From Streptomyces sp. NBC_00878 (GTDB lineage Bacteria; Actinomycetota; Actinomycetes; Streptomycetales; Streptomycetaceae), in the NCBI RefSeq assembly GCF_026341515.1, contig NZ_JAPEOK010000001.1, positions 806,001 through 870,000 of the forward strand: 64,000 nt of DNA, read 5' to 3'. Positions 44,579-52,645 of this stretch are shown in pieces (position 1 is the stretch's first letter; the number at the start of each line of letters is the position of its first letter). Both the position numbers and the translations under genes were made by a program. Under the pieces are notes generated by a model. It was given only the letters and a program-made list of their open reading frames with translations. It had not been told where the DNA came from and did not search any database.

Positions 44579-44760
44579 CCTAGGTCCTGTCGTCAAATTC
44601 CCGTCTGCCTCGCGACGCCATGCACGCACTCTCGCCGCACCGGGCGCAGCCCCAAGTACGTCCAGTACGAGGGTCTACGCCCGGCGCACCGAGAGCACGC
44701 ACCTGACGCCGCGAGGCCGCCCTTCGGGCGACGACGCGAATTTGACGACAGGACCTAGGC
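44579..44760. mobile_element. MITE-like element, 182 bp with 22-bp terminal inverted repeats
   Basis: The ends are perfect 22-bp inverted repeats (outer part CTAGGTCCTGTCGTCAAATT). Inner sections are also imperfectly complementary (CACTCTCGCCGCACCGGGCG against CGCCCGGCGCACCGAGAGCA), so the whole element folds into one long hairpin. It is too short for a transposase and has no ORF of its own. CTA at both outer edges could be the target duplication (TNA type, IS5-like). I recognise the end sequence as one repeated in Streptomyces genomes. It abuts the YbhN-like gene stop. Confidence 0.8.
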
Positions 44761-45284
44761 CGGACCGGAAGGTGCCGCCCACGGCTCTGCCCGGCCGCTT
44801 CCCGAGGCTGGTCCTCGACATGCCGGAAGGTGAGCGGCGTTGGTGCCCATCGATTCGAGCCCGGGGGCTGCTCGCGATGCCGGTTGACCACCGACTGGCG
44901 GCATCCGAGCGGTAGGCCCTCGGGAGCTCCCGCCACGACTCGCTTCCCTGTACGGGCTCGGGCGCGCCCACCGACGTCCCGAGTGATCACCGCGACCTGG
45001 CCCGGCGAGAGGGCCTGCCGCAGGAACGCGGCTTGGCCACGGCCTCGTTGTCGTCGTTGGGCGGCCGGTGGCGGAATGACAGCACCGGCCGCCCAACGAC
45101 GATGACGGCTGATGCCGCCTACGGCGCCAACGCGCCGGTTACTGGCTGCCAACCTGCCCACGGACAGCCCGGTCATCCACCCGGTCCGACCGGTCAAGAT
45201 CTGCCGACGCATCGACATGACCACCGCGGACTCAAACACGGTGCGGGCCGGCACCAAGATCAAGACGGACCCGCCGAAGTTCGA
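44761..45284. other. 524-bp gene-poor region with long hairpin
   Basis: No convincing gene. Contains a perfect 20-bp inverted repeat (45051-45070 and 45083-45102, arm TCGTCGTTGGGCGGCCGGTG, 12-bp loop) that could terminate the minus-strand membrane-protein gene, and a small plus-strand frame described separately. With the MITE next door it is probably a decayed insertion site. Confidence 0.6.
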
Positions 45285-45288
45285 CTAA
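45112..45288 (+). pseudogene. possible gene remnant, 58-codon frame
   Basis: Reads ATG to TAA without a ribosome-binding site. The second half (VKICRRIDMTTADSNTVRAG, then a Lys/Thr/Pro end KIKTDPPKFD) looks like the C-terminus of a real protein, whereas the first half is low-information. It starts 10 bp after the 20-bp hairpin and its stop overlaps the end of the convergent membrane-protein gene by 4 bp. Family not recognised. Confidence 0.3.
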
Positions 45289-45908
45289 CCGGCGGCCGGG
45301 GCCGTCTCGGCATCGCCGGAGGCGGCGACCGCGACCCGGGCTGCCTGCGGCCGGGGGTCGCCGACGGCCGCGGTCCCGGCGGGCAGCGGGTTGTAGATGA
45401 GGCTGAGATGCAGACCGAAGATCCAGTGCCAGACGAACACTGACGCGATGTATTTCCAGCCGAGATCAAGGCTCAGGAATCCAGGGTCCGTACCCCGCGC
45501 GGGGCCGTAGATGCGCGGCGTCATGAACGCGACGCTGATGACGGAGAGCACCGTGCCGAACACCAGCCCCTTGGTGAGATTGCCGAGGCCGGTGTTGCGC
45601 CACGGGAGCGCGGGGTGCATCGCGCAGGCGAAGACCACGGCGAACACGATCCCGTCGAGGTAGTGGAAGGCACCGCCTACCAGGAACTTCTCCAGGGGGG
45701 AGGAGGACGGCACGTACACGAAGCCGTTGGCCGTGTTCCAGTCGAGCCTGTTCAGCCCGACACCGGGGAACCAGTAGCCGATTATCGTCGCCACGTGCGT
45801 TGCGACGACGCCCGCGAGTAGCGCCGAGGCAACTCGGTGGCGGGTGGCCCACGTACGCCACCAGTGGATGCCGTCGTTCTCCGTGCCGAGTGTGCTGCTT
45901 TGTGACAT
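45285..45908 (-). CDS. integral membrane protein of unknown function
   Basis: 207 aa with about four or five hydrophobic segments: ALLAGVVATHVATIIGYW, FHYLDGIVFAVVFACAM, LTKGLVFGTVLSVISVAFM, YIASVFVWHWIFGLHLSLIY, and an Ala-rich soluble tail. His residues in or near the segments (ATHVATIIG, AFHYLDG, WHWIFGLH) might bind metal or haem, but no family is recognised. ATG start (MSQSSTLG) follows GGGACC only, a weak ribosome-binding site. It lies upstream of, and divergent from, the IclR gene. Confidence 0.75.
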   Translation of the reverse strand: MSQSSTLGTENDGIHWWRTWATRHRVASALLAGVVATHVATIIGYWFPGVGLNRLDWNTANGFVYVPSSSPLEKFLVGGAFHYLDGIVFAVVFACAMHPALPWRNTGLGNLTKGLVFGTVLSVISVAFMTPRIYGPARGTDPGFLSLDLGWKYIASVFVWHWIFGLHLSLIYNPLPAGTAAVGDPRPQAARVAVAASGDAETAPAAG

Positions 45909-46268
45909 GGAAGGTCCCGATTCGTCATAGGGGGTGCTCTTGTTCGCCGCACCCCGAGGGGGCGGTGAAGGGCGGGGAGCTCGAAGCCGCCGCGTCGAGG
46001 CCTCGGACGTGATCGATGCCGGGTACGACGTGGCTGTATCGGCGGGCCTGATCAGTCGAGTGCGACAGACCCTCCGAGTGACTCCGTTCCGATTATCGGA
46101 GTCGTGCTACTATTTATCGGTAGGGGCAAGTGTGAGACCGTCGGCCGACCGCGTCAACCAGGTCCATGCAATCCGTTGTCAACACGGTCGTAACCGATCC
46201 CCTGGATGGGCTTCGGCGGAGGCCGCCGGATACGGGCGCGCCATGGCGCGGTGGACGAGGGGGTCGCA
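45909..46268. other. 360-bp divergent intergenic region
   Basis: Between the membrane-protein gene and the IclR gene. Holds the CCGATTATCGG operator and TACTAT -10 described below. From 46114 to 46268 is an untranslated leader of about 150 bp. No additional gene seen. Confidence 0.5.
46088..46113 (+). promoter_or_regulatory. IclR promoter with TCCGATTATCGGA operator and TACTAT -10
   Basis: Palindrome TCCGAT-T-ATCGGA (46088-46100), with an overlapping GACTCCG ... CGGAGTC pair, followed by TACTAT at 46108-46113. The same arrangement occurs at 47211-47238 before the homogentisate operon. Confidence 0.75.
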
Positions 46269-47003
46269 TTGCCCGAGATTTCGAAGACCGCGGATCAGGC
46301 GCTCGCGCTGCTGCTGAGCATCGGCGAGGACGGTCCGGACACAGCGGCCGCACTGGCTGATCGGCTCGGGATGCACCGCACGGTTGCCCACCGGCTCCTG
46401 GCCACCTTGGAGGGGCGCGGCTTCGTGCGCCGCGGGCACGGGGGTTACGAGCTAGGCATGGTGCTGCGGCGCCTGGCGGCCGACGTGGAACCGGAGCTGC
46501 TGCAGGTGGCGCGTCCGATCATGGAAGAGCTGAGCCAAGTCACCGGGGAAGCCACGGTGCTCAGCGTCCTTGAGGGGAAAGACCTGGTCACGGCCGAGTT
46601 GGTACCTGGCACACGTCACCTGGTGCGCGTCACCCTGGACCCGGGTTACCGGCATCCGCTGCACGTGGGCGCGGCCGGCCGCGCGATCCTGGCCCACCTG
46701 CCGGATCGGATTCGCCGGGCGGCCGCCGATTCCAGCCCAACGCCCGAGGCGCTCCAGGCGCAACTGGAGGAGATCCGCCGGGCAGGCTACGCATACTCCC
46801 ACGACGAGTTGCAGGAGGGGGTGAGCGGTATCGCCGTCCCGGTCTTCCAGGGAGGCACCGTCAGCGCCGGCCTGAGTCTGGTGGTTCCCATCAGCCGGGA
46901 CACGGATCTGAAGTCGTGGCTGGGCGAGATCGTCGGGGCGGCCACCCGAATGAGCGACGCGCTGGAGGCGGCGCGCGAGAACGCCGAAGGGCAAGGCGCA
47001 TGA
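46269..47003 (+). CDS. IclR family regulator of homogentisate operon
   Basis: 244-aa regulator. N-terminal winged helix (residues about 8-65: ALALLLSIGEDGPDTAAALADRLGMHRTVAHRLLATLEGRGFV) and C-terminal IclR effector domain (VTLDPGYRHPLHVGAAGRAILA, EGVSGIAVPVF). TTG start chosen because GAGGGGG lies 5 bp upstream; GTG at 46251 is the alternative and lacks one. It lies 495 bp upstream of the homogentisate genes on the same strand and shares their operator, so it is probably the pathway-specific regulator; the ligand may be homogentisate or a related acid (inference). Confidence 0.9.
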   Translation: MPEISKTADQALALLLSIGEDGPDTAAALADRLGMHRTVAHRLLATLEGRGFVRRGHGGYELGMVLRRLAADVEPELLQVARPIMEELSQVTGEATVLSVLEGKDLVTAELVPGTRHLVRVTLDPGYRHPLHVGAAGRAILAHLPDRIRRAAADSSPTPEALQAQLEEIRRAGYAYSHDELQEGVSGIAVPVFQGGTVSAGLSLVVPISRDTDLKSWLGEIVGAATRMSDALEAARENAEGQGA

Positions 47004-47498
47004 CGCCTTGGAGACCGTCCGGCCCGTGATCCGGCACCGCCGCCCCACGTGAGGCCCGCTGTCGCATCCCGGTCCGGCCTGAGGCCGCAGCGGACAGGGG
47101 GCCGCCGACAGGCAAGAAGACCGGCCCGAAGACGGTGACAGCCAAGACGGACACTCCTGGCGACCGCACGGCATCCGCGCACGGTCCGGGCACGACAAAG
47201 GCATTCTGAACACCGATTATCGGTGACGCTTGTACTATTAACGGAATCTGCTTAGCATCCCTGCCATGTCACGGACTGTGTCGACGCAGGGATTGCCGAC
47301 TGCAGCCTTTCCTCGCCACCCGCACACCGCTCGCCACACACGGGCAACAGGCCGGTGCGTACGGCCCGTTCAGGCCGCAGCCCGGCGGTTCCTTCACCAG
47401 GGCCTCGCGGTCCTCGTGCGAGGAGTCGCACCCCGGCGGGCGAATGCCGAGCACCGCGGACCAGACCCCGACCACCGCTTTGCCCCAAGGAATCAGCT
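47004..47498. other. 495-bp region with promoter and long leader of homogentisate operon
   Basis: The first 200 bp after iclR show no feature. The promoter is at 47211-47238. The remaining 250 bp form an unusually long leader before the dioxygenase ATG. Open frames here (47266 plus strand, 47252-47488 minus strand) lack ribosome-binding sites. Confidence 0.5.
47211..47238 (+). promoter_or_regulatory. homogentisate operon promoter with CACCGATTATCGGTG operator
   Basis: Perfect 15-bp palindrome CACCGAT-T-ATCGGTG (47211-47225) followed by TACTAT (47233-47238). Core CCGATTATCGG and distance to the -10 (14-15 bp from palindrome centre) match the IclR gene promoter. The operator would cover the -35 region, implying repression. 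Confidence 0.8.
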
Positions 47499-48716
47499 AT
47501 GGCTTTCTACCGCCGCACCGGAGACATCCCGCGCAAGCGGCACACCCAGCACCGCCGCCCCGATGGCGGCCTGTACTACGAGGAACTGGTCGGGGAGGAA
47601 GGTTTCTCCACCGACTCCTCGCTGCTCTACCACCACCACATCCCCTCGGCGATCACTGGCAGCAGGTCCTGGGAAATCCCGGGCCTGACCACGCTCTCCA
47701 ACCACCCCCTCAAACCCCGCCACCTGCGGACGCACCGGCTCTTCCCCGGCGAGGAGTACAAGACACACGACGTGGTCACCGGGCGGCGACTCCTGCTGGC
47801 CAACGAGGACGTGCGCATCTCCTACGTGATGGCCGGCGGCCCGTCGCCGCTGTACCGCAACGCCGTCGGCGACGAGTGCGTGTACGTGGAGAGCGGCAGC
47901 GCCCGTGTGGAGACCACGTTCGGCACCCTGGACGTCAGCCGTGGTGACTACGTCGTCGTGCCGCGGGCCACCACGCACCGCTGGCTGCCCACCGGAACCG
48001 AGCCACTGCGCGCCTACTGCATCGAGGCCAACAGTCACATCGCGCCGCCGAAGCGATACCTGTCCAGGTACGGGCAGTTGCTGGAGCACTCCCCGTACTG
48101 CGAGCGGGACCTGCGCGGCCCCGACGGGCCACTGGTCGTCCCCGACGACGGCGAGGCCGATGTCCACGTCAAGCATCGTGGATCCGGCGCGAGCGGCATT
48201 GTCGGAAGCGTCCTCACCAGTTCCCGGCATCCGTTCGACGTAGTGGGATGGGACGGCTGCCTGTACCCGTACGCCTTCAATGTCGCGGACTTCGAGCCGA
48301 TAACCGGCCGGATTCACCAACCCCCGCCGGCCCACCAGGTCTTCGAGGGCCAGGGCTTCGTCATCTGCAACTTCGTACCGCGCAAGGTCGACTACCACCC
48401 GCTGTCGATCCCGGTTCCCTACCACCACTCCAACGTGGACTCCGATGAGGTGATGTTCTACTGCGGCGGGGACTACGAGGCCCGCAAGGGAACAGGGATC
48501 GGGCAGGGCTCTGTCTCGCTCCACCCGGGCGGGCTCCCGCACGGGCCGCAGCCGGGCGCCATGGAACGCAGCATCGGAATGGAGTTCTTCGACGAGCTGG
48601 CCGTCATGGTCGACACCTTCCGGCCGCTGAGGCTGGGCGAGGCCGCAGCCGCCTGCGAGGATCCCGGATACGCCTGGTCCTGGAGCGGCCGCGGCCCCGA
48701 TGGTGAACAGCGATGA
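47499..48716 (+). CDS. hmgA: homogentisate 1,2-dioxygenase
   Basis: 405-aa non-haem Fe(II) ring-cleaving enzyme of tyrosine/phenylalanine breakdown, converting homogentisate to maleylacetoacetate. Cupin-fold protein with the iron region PYHHSNVDSDEVMFYCGGDY (His309/310, Glu317) and LHPGGLPHGPQPGAME (His348). ATG preceded by AAGGA 7 bp upstream. The stop overlaps the start of the next gene by 4 bp (ATGA). First gene of a three-gene operon behind the IclR-type operator. Confidence 0.92.
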   Translation: MAFYRRTGDIPRKRHTQHRRPDGGLYYEELVGEEGFSTDSSLLYHHHIPSAITGSRSWEIPGLTTLSNHPLKPRHLRTHRLFPGEEYKTHDVVTGRRLLLANEDVRISYVMAGGPSPLYRNAVGDECVYVESGSARVETTFGTLDVSRGDYVVVPRATTHRWLPTGTEPLRAYCIEANSHIAPPKRYLSRYGQLLEHSPYCERDLRGPDGPLVVPDDGEADVHVKHRGSGASGIVGSVLTSSRHPFDVVGWDGCLYPYAFNVADFEPITGRIHQPPPAHQVFEGQGFVICNFVPRKVDYHPLSIPVPYHHSNVDSDEVMFYCGGDYEARKGTGIGQGSVSLHPGGLPHGPQPGAMERSIGMEFFDELAVMVDTFRPLRLGEAAAACEDPGYAWSWSGRGPDGEQR

Positions 48717-49588
48717 CGACGCATGCGGCTGCCTCCCCGCTGTTCAGCGCACTCGTGGACGATGCCGGACTGTTCCCGCCCGAGGCCCTCACCATGACCG
48801 CGGCGACAACCCGGCATCGCCGGGACAGTGCGGCGGCGCACCCCCTGCTGACCCACCGGTTCTTGTGCACGACCGGGCAGCTGCCCGAACTGCTCGCCGC
48901 CCTCGGCCCCGAGGACCGTTTCCGCCTCGGGCTGATCACGCAGCTGGACACGTCCACCGTCCCAAGCACGCCGGCACTTACAGCCGCCGACCCCCGCATC
49001 GAACTCGCGGCGGTCGAGGGACCGCTGCCGCCCGGGCCCGATCCCGTCGCGGCGGCACGGCAGGCGCTTGCCGCGCTGGGGGGCCTACCGGAGCACGTGC
49101 CGGGGTATGTCGAGATACCGCTCACCGGGGACCGTCCCACCATGACGTCCGTGCTCCACGTGCTCACCGAGGGCGGGCGAGGGGCGAAAGTTCGCTGTGG
49201 CGGCCTGCGAGCGGAGCTCTTTCCGAGCTGCGGACAGCTGGCGGCATTCGTACATGCCTGTGTGAGGGGCGGCGTCCCGTTCAAGGCGACCGCCGGACTG
49301 CACCATGCGGTCCGCCACCGCGACGAACGCACCGGCTTCACCCACCACGGATTTCTCAACCTGCTCCTCGCGGTGTGCCGCGCCGTCGACGGTGGCACCG
49401 CGCACGACGTGATGGCGGTGCTGGGCACTGTCGATGCCGAATCGCTCGCGGACGAGGCGCGCCACGTGCCCCGGCACACCGCGGTCGCGGCCCGGGCGCT
49501 GTTCACCGCGTACGGCTCATGCAGCACCAGCGAGCCGCTCGAAGACCTGCAGGCCCTTGGTCTGGACGCGAAGGAGACCACCGTATGA
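48713..49588 (+). CDS. conserved protein of unknown function in homogentisate operon
   Basis: 291 aa, not recognised as a named enzyme. The order of alternating strands and helices fits a TIM-barrel-like fold. Blocks that look conserved: FSALVDDAGLFPP (11-23), GYVEIPL (131-137), AKVRCGGLRAELFPS (158-172) and VPFKATAGLHHAVRH (188-202, with Lys191, His197, His198) followed by GFTHHGFLNLLLA. No thioredoxin or DinB domain, so it is not a usual glutathione- or mycothiol-dependent isomerase. Start overlaps hmgA and stop overlaps the fumarylacetoacetase gene by 4 bp each, so all three are coupled. By position it may isomerise or process maleylacetoacetate (inference). Confidence 0.85.
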   Translation: MTTHAAASPLFSALVDDAGLFPPEALTMTAATTRHRRDSAAAHPLLTHRFLCTTGQLPELLAALGPEDRFRLGLITQLDTSTVPSTPALTAADPRIELAAVEGPLPPGPDPVAAARQALAALGGLPEHVPGYVEIPLTGDRPTMTSVLHVLTEGGRGAKVRCGGLRAELFPSCGQLAAFVHACVRGGVPFKATAGLHHAVRHRDERTGFTHHGFLNLLLAVCRAVDGGTAHDVMAVLGTVDAESLADEARHVPRHTAVAARALFTAYGSCSTSEPLEDLQALGLDAKETTV

Positions 49589-50784
49589 CCCGCCCCTGGG
49601 CACCCGTGCCCGACAACAGCGACTTCCCCGTGCAGAACCTGCCCTACGGGGTGTTCTCCCTCACCGGTCAGGATCCCCGCGTGGGAGTGGCCATCGGGGA
49701 CGCCGTGCTGGACCTCTCCCAACTGGACCTGCCCCACCGGGCCGACTTCGCCACGGCCTCCCTCAACGCGTTCATGAGCCGAGGGCGCCAGGCATGGGGT
49801 GCGGTGCGCGCCCGTCTCACCGAGCTGCTGACTGATCAGGCCCACCGCCCCGCAGTGCAGCCGCACTTGATACCGCGTTCGGACATCAGGCTCCATCTGC
49901 CGTTCCAAGTGGCCGACTACGCCGACTTCTACGCCTCTGAGCACCACGCCACCAACCTCGGGAAGATCTTCCGGCCCGGGCAGCCGCCGCTGACCCCCAA
50001 CTGGAAGCACCTGCCCATCGGCTATCACGGCCGAGCCGGCACCGTCGTGGTGTCCGGGACACCGGTGACGCGCCCCAAGGGGCAGTACATGGTGGCGGAC
50101 GCCGCGGTCCCCGCCTTCGGGCCGTCACGACGCCTGGACATCGAGGCCGAGGTCGGATTCGTGGTGGGCGCGCCCTCGGCTTTGGGCACTTCCGTGCCCA
50201 CGACGGCCTTCGCCGACCACGTGTTCGGCGTGGTGTTGGTCAACGACTGGAGCGCCCGGGACATCCAGGCCTGGGAGTACGCCCCGCTCGGGCCCTTTCT
50301 CGGCAAGTCGTTCGCCACCTCGGTGTCGCCCTGGGTGGTTCCGCTCGACGCGCTGAGCGGCGCACGGGTCCAGCCGCACCAGGAGCCGGCGCCGTTGCCG
50401 TACCTGAGCCAGGGGCCGAGATGGGGCCTGGACATCACCCTGGAGGTCCGGCTCAACGGCCACCTGGTCTCAACTCCCCCCTTCGGCAGCGTGTACTGGA
50501 CCGCCGACCAGCAACTGGCCCACATGACGAGCAACGGTGCCTCGCTGCGTACCGGTGACCTGTACGCCTCGGGCACCGTGTCCGGTCCCCGCCGTGACCA
50601 ACGCGGTTCACTGATCGAACTGACCTGGAACGGTGCGGAACCGCTGGAACTGCCCGACGGCTCCAGCCGCGCCTATCTCACGGACGGCGACACGGTCACC
50701 ATCAGTGCCTCTGCCCGTTGCGCGGACGGCACCCGGCTCGGCTTCGGCGAAGTGACCGGAACCATCGAAGCGGCTGATGCCTGA
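49585..50784 (+). CDS. fahA: fumarylacetoacetase
   Basis: 399-aa hydrolase cleaving fumarylacetoacetate to fumarate and acetoacetate, last step of homogentisate breakdown. N-terminal SH3-like domain, then the catalytic FAH fold with ADYADFYASEHHATNLG (Ca/Mg ligand Asp114, base His121), DIEAEVGFVVG (Glu187, Glu189) and VLVNDWSARDIQAWEY (Asp221); TSNGASLRTGDLYASGTVSG near the C-terminus. AAGGAG lies 8 bp before the ATG. Last gene of the operon; the next gene is convergent, 20 bp away. Confidence 0.95.
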   Translation: MTRPWAPVPDNSDFPVQNLPYGVFSLTGQDPRVGVAIGDAVLDLSQLDLPHRADFATASLNAFMSRGRQAWGAVRARLTELLTDQAHRPAVQPHLIPRSDIRLHLPFQVADYADFYASEHHATNLGKIFRPGQPPLTPNWKHLPIGYHGRAGTVVVSGTPVTRPKGQYMVADAAVPAFGPSRRLDIEAEVGFVVGAPSALGTSVPTTAFADHVFGVVLVNDWSARDIQAWEYAPLGPFLGKSFATSVSPWVVPLDALSGARVQPHQEPAPLPYLSQGPRWGLDITLEVRLNGHLVSTPPFGSVYWTADQQLAHMTSNGASLRTGDLYASGTVSGPRRDQRGSLIELTWNGAEPLELPDGSSRAYLTDGDTVTISASARCADGTRLGFGEVTGTIEAADA

Positions 50785-50804
50785 GCCGACCAGGCACGCA
50801 CGTG

Positions 50805-51299
50805 CTAGGTCAGCGGCGCGTCGGAGGGCAGGGCGGCCAGCACCCAGGGGTAGGTCGTGCGGACCTTTTGCCGGTCGAAGTTGAACTTGTCCATGGCCGC
50901 GGAGGTGATCTCGCGCTTGCTGACGTTCGTGACGAGGTAGATGGTGGGGTCGTCGGTGCTCCGGGCGAGGTACGCGTAAGCCATGAGCGGACCACCGTCG
51001 GTGATGTTCTCGGTGGTCAGCACGAGCCGTTCGCCGTCGGTGTTGCGGAAAAGGGCGTTGTACGTCACGGAGCTGGGTATCAGGTGCCGCTTGCCGTCCA
51101 GGACGAGGTAGACGTCCGCGGAGTCGACCGCCCTGATCCGCAGTCCGTCGAGCTCGGGGTGGAGTTCGTCCTGGCTGTCCGCCGCGACGGTTGCGGTCCG
51201 TTCTCGCGCGGGCGTGGCGTGTGCCGCGGACGGGAGTGCGACGACGCCCAGGGTCGCGATGGCCACGGCGGCTGCCGACAGCAGTGAACGCTTGAACAT
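50805..51299 (-). CDS. secreted protein with surface-type repeat domain
   Basis: 164 aa. ATG with GGAGG upstream and a signal peptide MFKRSLLSAAAVAIATLGVV ending at AHA. The mature part contains SADVYLVLDGKRHLIPSSVTYNALF, the single-domain form of a motif found in actinobacterial surface and cell-wall proteins (YL-DG-KRHIP). Function unknown; extracellular. A longer frame to 51383 would run past the signal peptide and is rejected. Confidence 0.78.
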   Translation of the reverse strand: MFKRSLLSAAAVAIATLGVVALPSAAHATPARERTATVAADSQDELHPELDGLRIRAVDSADVYLVLDGKRHLIPSSVTYNALFRNTDGERLVLTTENITDGGPLMAYAYLARSTDDPTIYLVTNVSKREITSAAMDKFNFDRQKVRTTYPWVLAALPSDAPLT

Positions 51300-51393
51300 G
51301 GTGATCCTCCAGTCAGCCTCGGGGAACGCACGTGGGGGCTGTTGCCCCCGGTAACTTCCGCACCCGGAGTGGTAGTTGAACATTAACCCACAC

Positions 51394-51411
51394 TTGTTGA
51401 TGTATCAACAA
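51394..51411. promoter_or_regulatory. AT-rich palindrome between secreted protein and enoyl-CoA hydratase genes
   Basis: TTGTTGAT-GT-ATCAACAA, perfect 8-2-8 inverted repeat in an AT-rich patch that contrasts with the surrounding high GC. Of the form bound by MarR- or TetR-family regulators; no such gene is adjacent. Confidence 0.5.
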
Positions 51412-51527
51412 CCTTGCTTGACGGAGAGGTTGAACGACGGCAGCGCGGGGCGGTACGGGACGGCCTGAACTCGTCGGTACAACCCGGGAGTAACCTGCTG
51501 GCGTCGCCACACGAAGGGGTTCGCGCG

Positions 51528-52292
51528 ATGCCGGTCCGGATCGAACGCCAGGAACACGTCACCACCGTCGTCCTCTCCCGTCCCGAGGTCCGCAACGCGG
51601 TGGACGGGCCCACGGCGGCCGACCTCGCGGACGCGTTCCGCGCGTTCGAGAACGACGAGACGGCCCGGGTGGCGGTGCTGTGGGGCGAGGGCGGCACGTT
51701 CTGCGCGGGCGCGGACCTCAAGGCGCTCGGCACGGAACGCGGCAACCATGTCACGGAGGACGGCGACGGCCCGATGGGCCCCACCCGGATACGGCTGTCG
51801 AAGCCCGTGATCGCCGCGGTCGCGGGCCATGCCGTGGCGGGTGGTCTGGAACTGGCCCTCTGGTGCGATCTGCGGGTCGCCGAGGAGGACGCGGTCTTCG
51901 GCGTCTTCTGCCGCCGCTGGGGCGTGCCTCTCATCGACGGCGGCACGGTACGACTCCCCCGCCTCATCGGCACCAGCCGAGCGATGGACATGATCCTGAC
52001 CGGCCGCCCGGTGACGGCCCCGGAGGCGTACGAGATGGGCCTCGCGAACCGGGTCGTCCCGCCGGGGCGGGCGCGCGCGGAGGCGGAGGCGCTGGCCGCG
52101 GAGATCGCCCGGTTCCCGCAGGCCTGCCTCCGGGGCGACCGCGGTTCCGTCCTCGACCAGGAGGGTCTGACCGAGCGCGCCGCCATGCGGGGTGAGTTCC
52201 GGCACGGGACGAGCGTGTTGGAGGAGAGCCTGGAGGGGGTGGCGCGGTTCTCGGCGGGGGCGGGGCGGCACGGGTCGTTCGGCGAGATCTGA
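51528..52292 (+). CDS. enoyl-CoA hydratase/isomerase family protein
   Basis: 254-aa crotonase-fold enzyme. LSRPEVRNAVDGPTAADL, the oxyanion-hole GGTFCAGADLKAL, AVAGHAVAGGLELALWCDLRV and GVPLIDGGTVRLPRLIG. The catalytic Glu of hydratases (usually in E-x-GL-x-GD) appears as WGVPLIDGG here, lacking one Glu, so an isomerase or other crotonase reaction is possible. ATG with AAGGGG about 8 bp upstream. Monocistronic. Confidence 0.88.
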   Translation: MPVRIERQEHVTTVVLSRPEVRNAVDGPTAADLADAFRAFENDETARVAVLWGEGGTFCAGADLKALGTERGNHVTEDGDGPMGPTRIRLSKPVIAAVAGHAVAGGLELALWCDLRVAEEDAVFGVFCRRWGVPLIDGGTVRLPRLIGTSRAMDMILTGRPVTAPEAYEMGLANRVVPPGRARAEAEALAAEIARFPQACLRGDRGSVLDQEGLTERAAMRGEFRHGTSVLEESLEGVARFSAGAGRHGSFGEI

Positions 52293-52645
52293 GCGTCCCG
52301 GACGGCGTATCCAGGCCAAGTTGGGGCACGATCCGCCAGGGGCCGGGACACGTCCACCCGGCCGGACGGCCGGAGTGCCTCGGTGCCCGTCCGAGCAGGG
52401 GAGGGCGTCAACATGCCTGCGGGCATGGGGAGTTGGCGGCGGTGCTCGTGGGAGATGGCCTGACCCGAGCGGTCCTGGCACGGAACACCTGTGCGCATGT
52501 AGCAAGATGAGCGAATCCGCCGGTCAACGACTCGTCGTTCCCGGCCGGGTCGTACATCACGTAATCGAGCAGCAGGTGGCAACAAGGTGACGACACATCA
52601 CATAGTGGGCGCGAGCGCCCTTCGCGGCACGACGGGAGGCAATCG
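52293..52645. other. 353-bp intergenic region without recognised features
   Basis: Between enoyl-CoA hydratase and MscS genes. Only a ribosome-binding site (GGGAGG) before the MscS GTG is clear. No gene, terminator hairpin or repeat was found. Confidence 0.5.

Noticed and set aside
47252..47488. Small frames in the hmgA leader as genes
   Set aside because: No ribosome-binding site and no recognisable protein signature.
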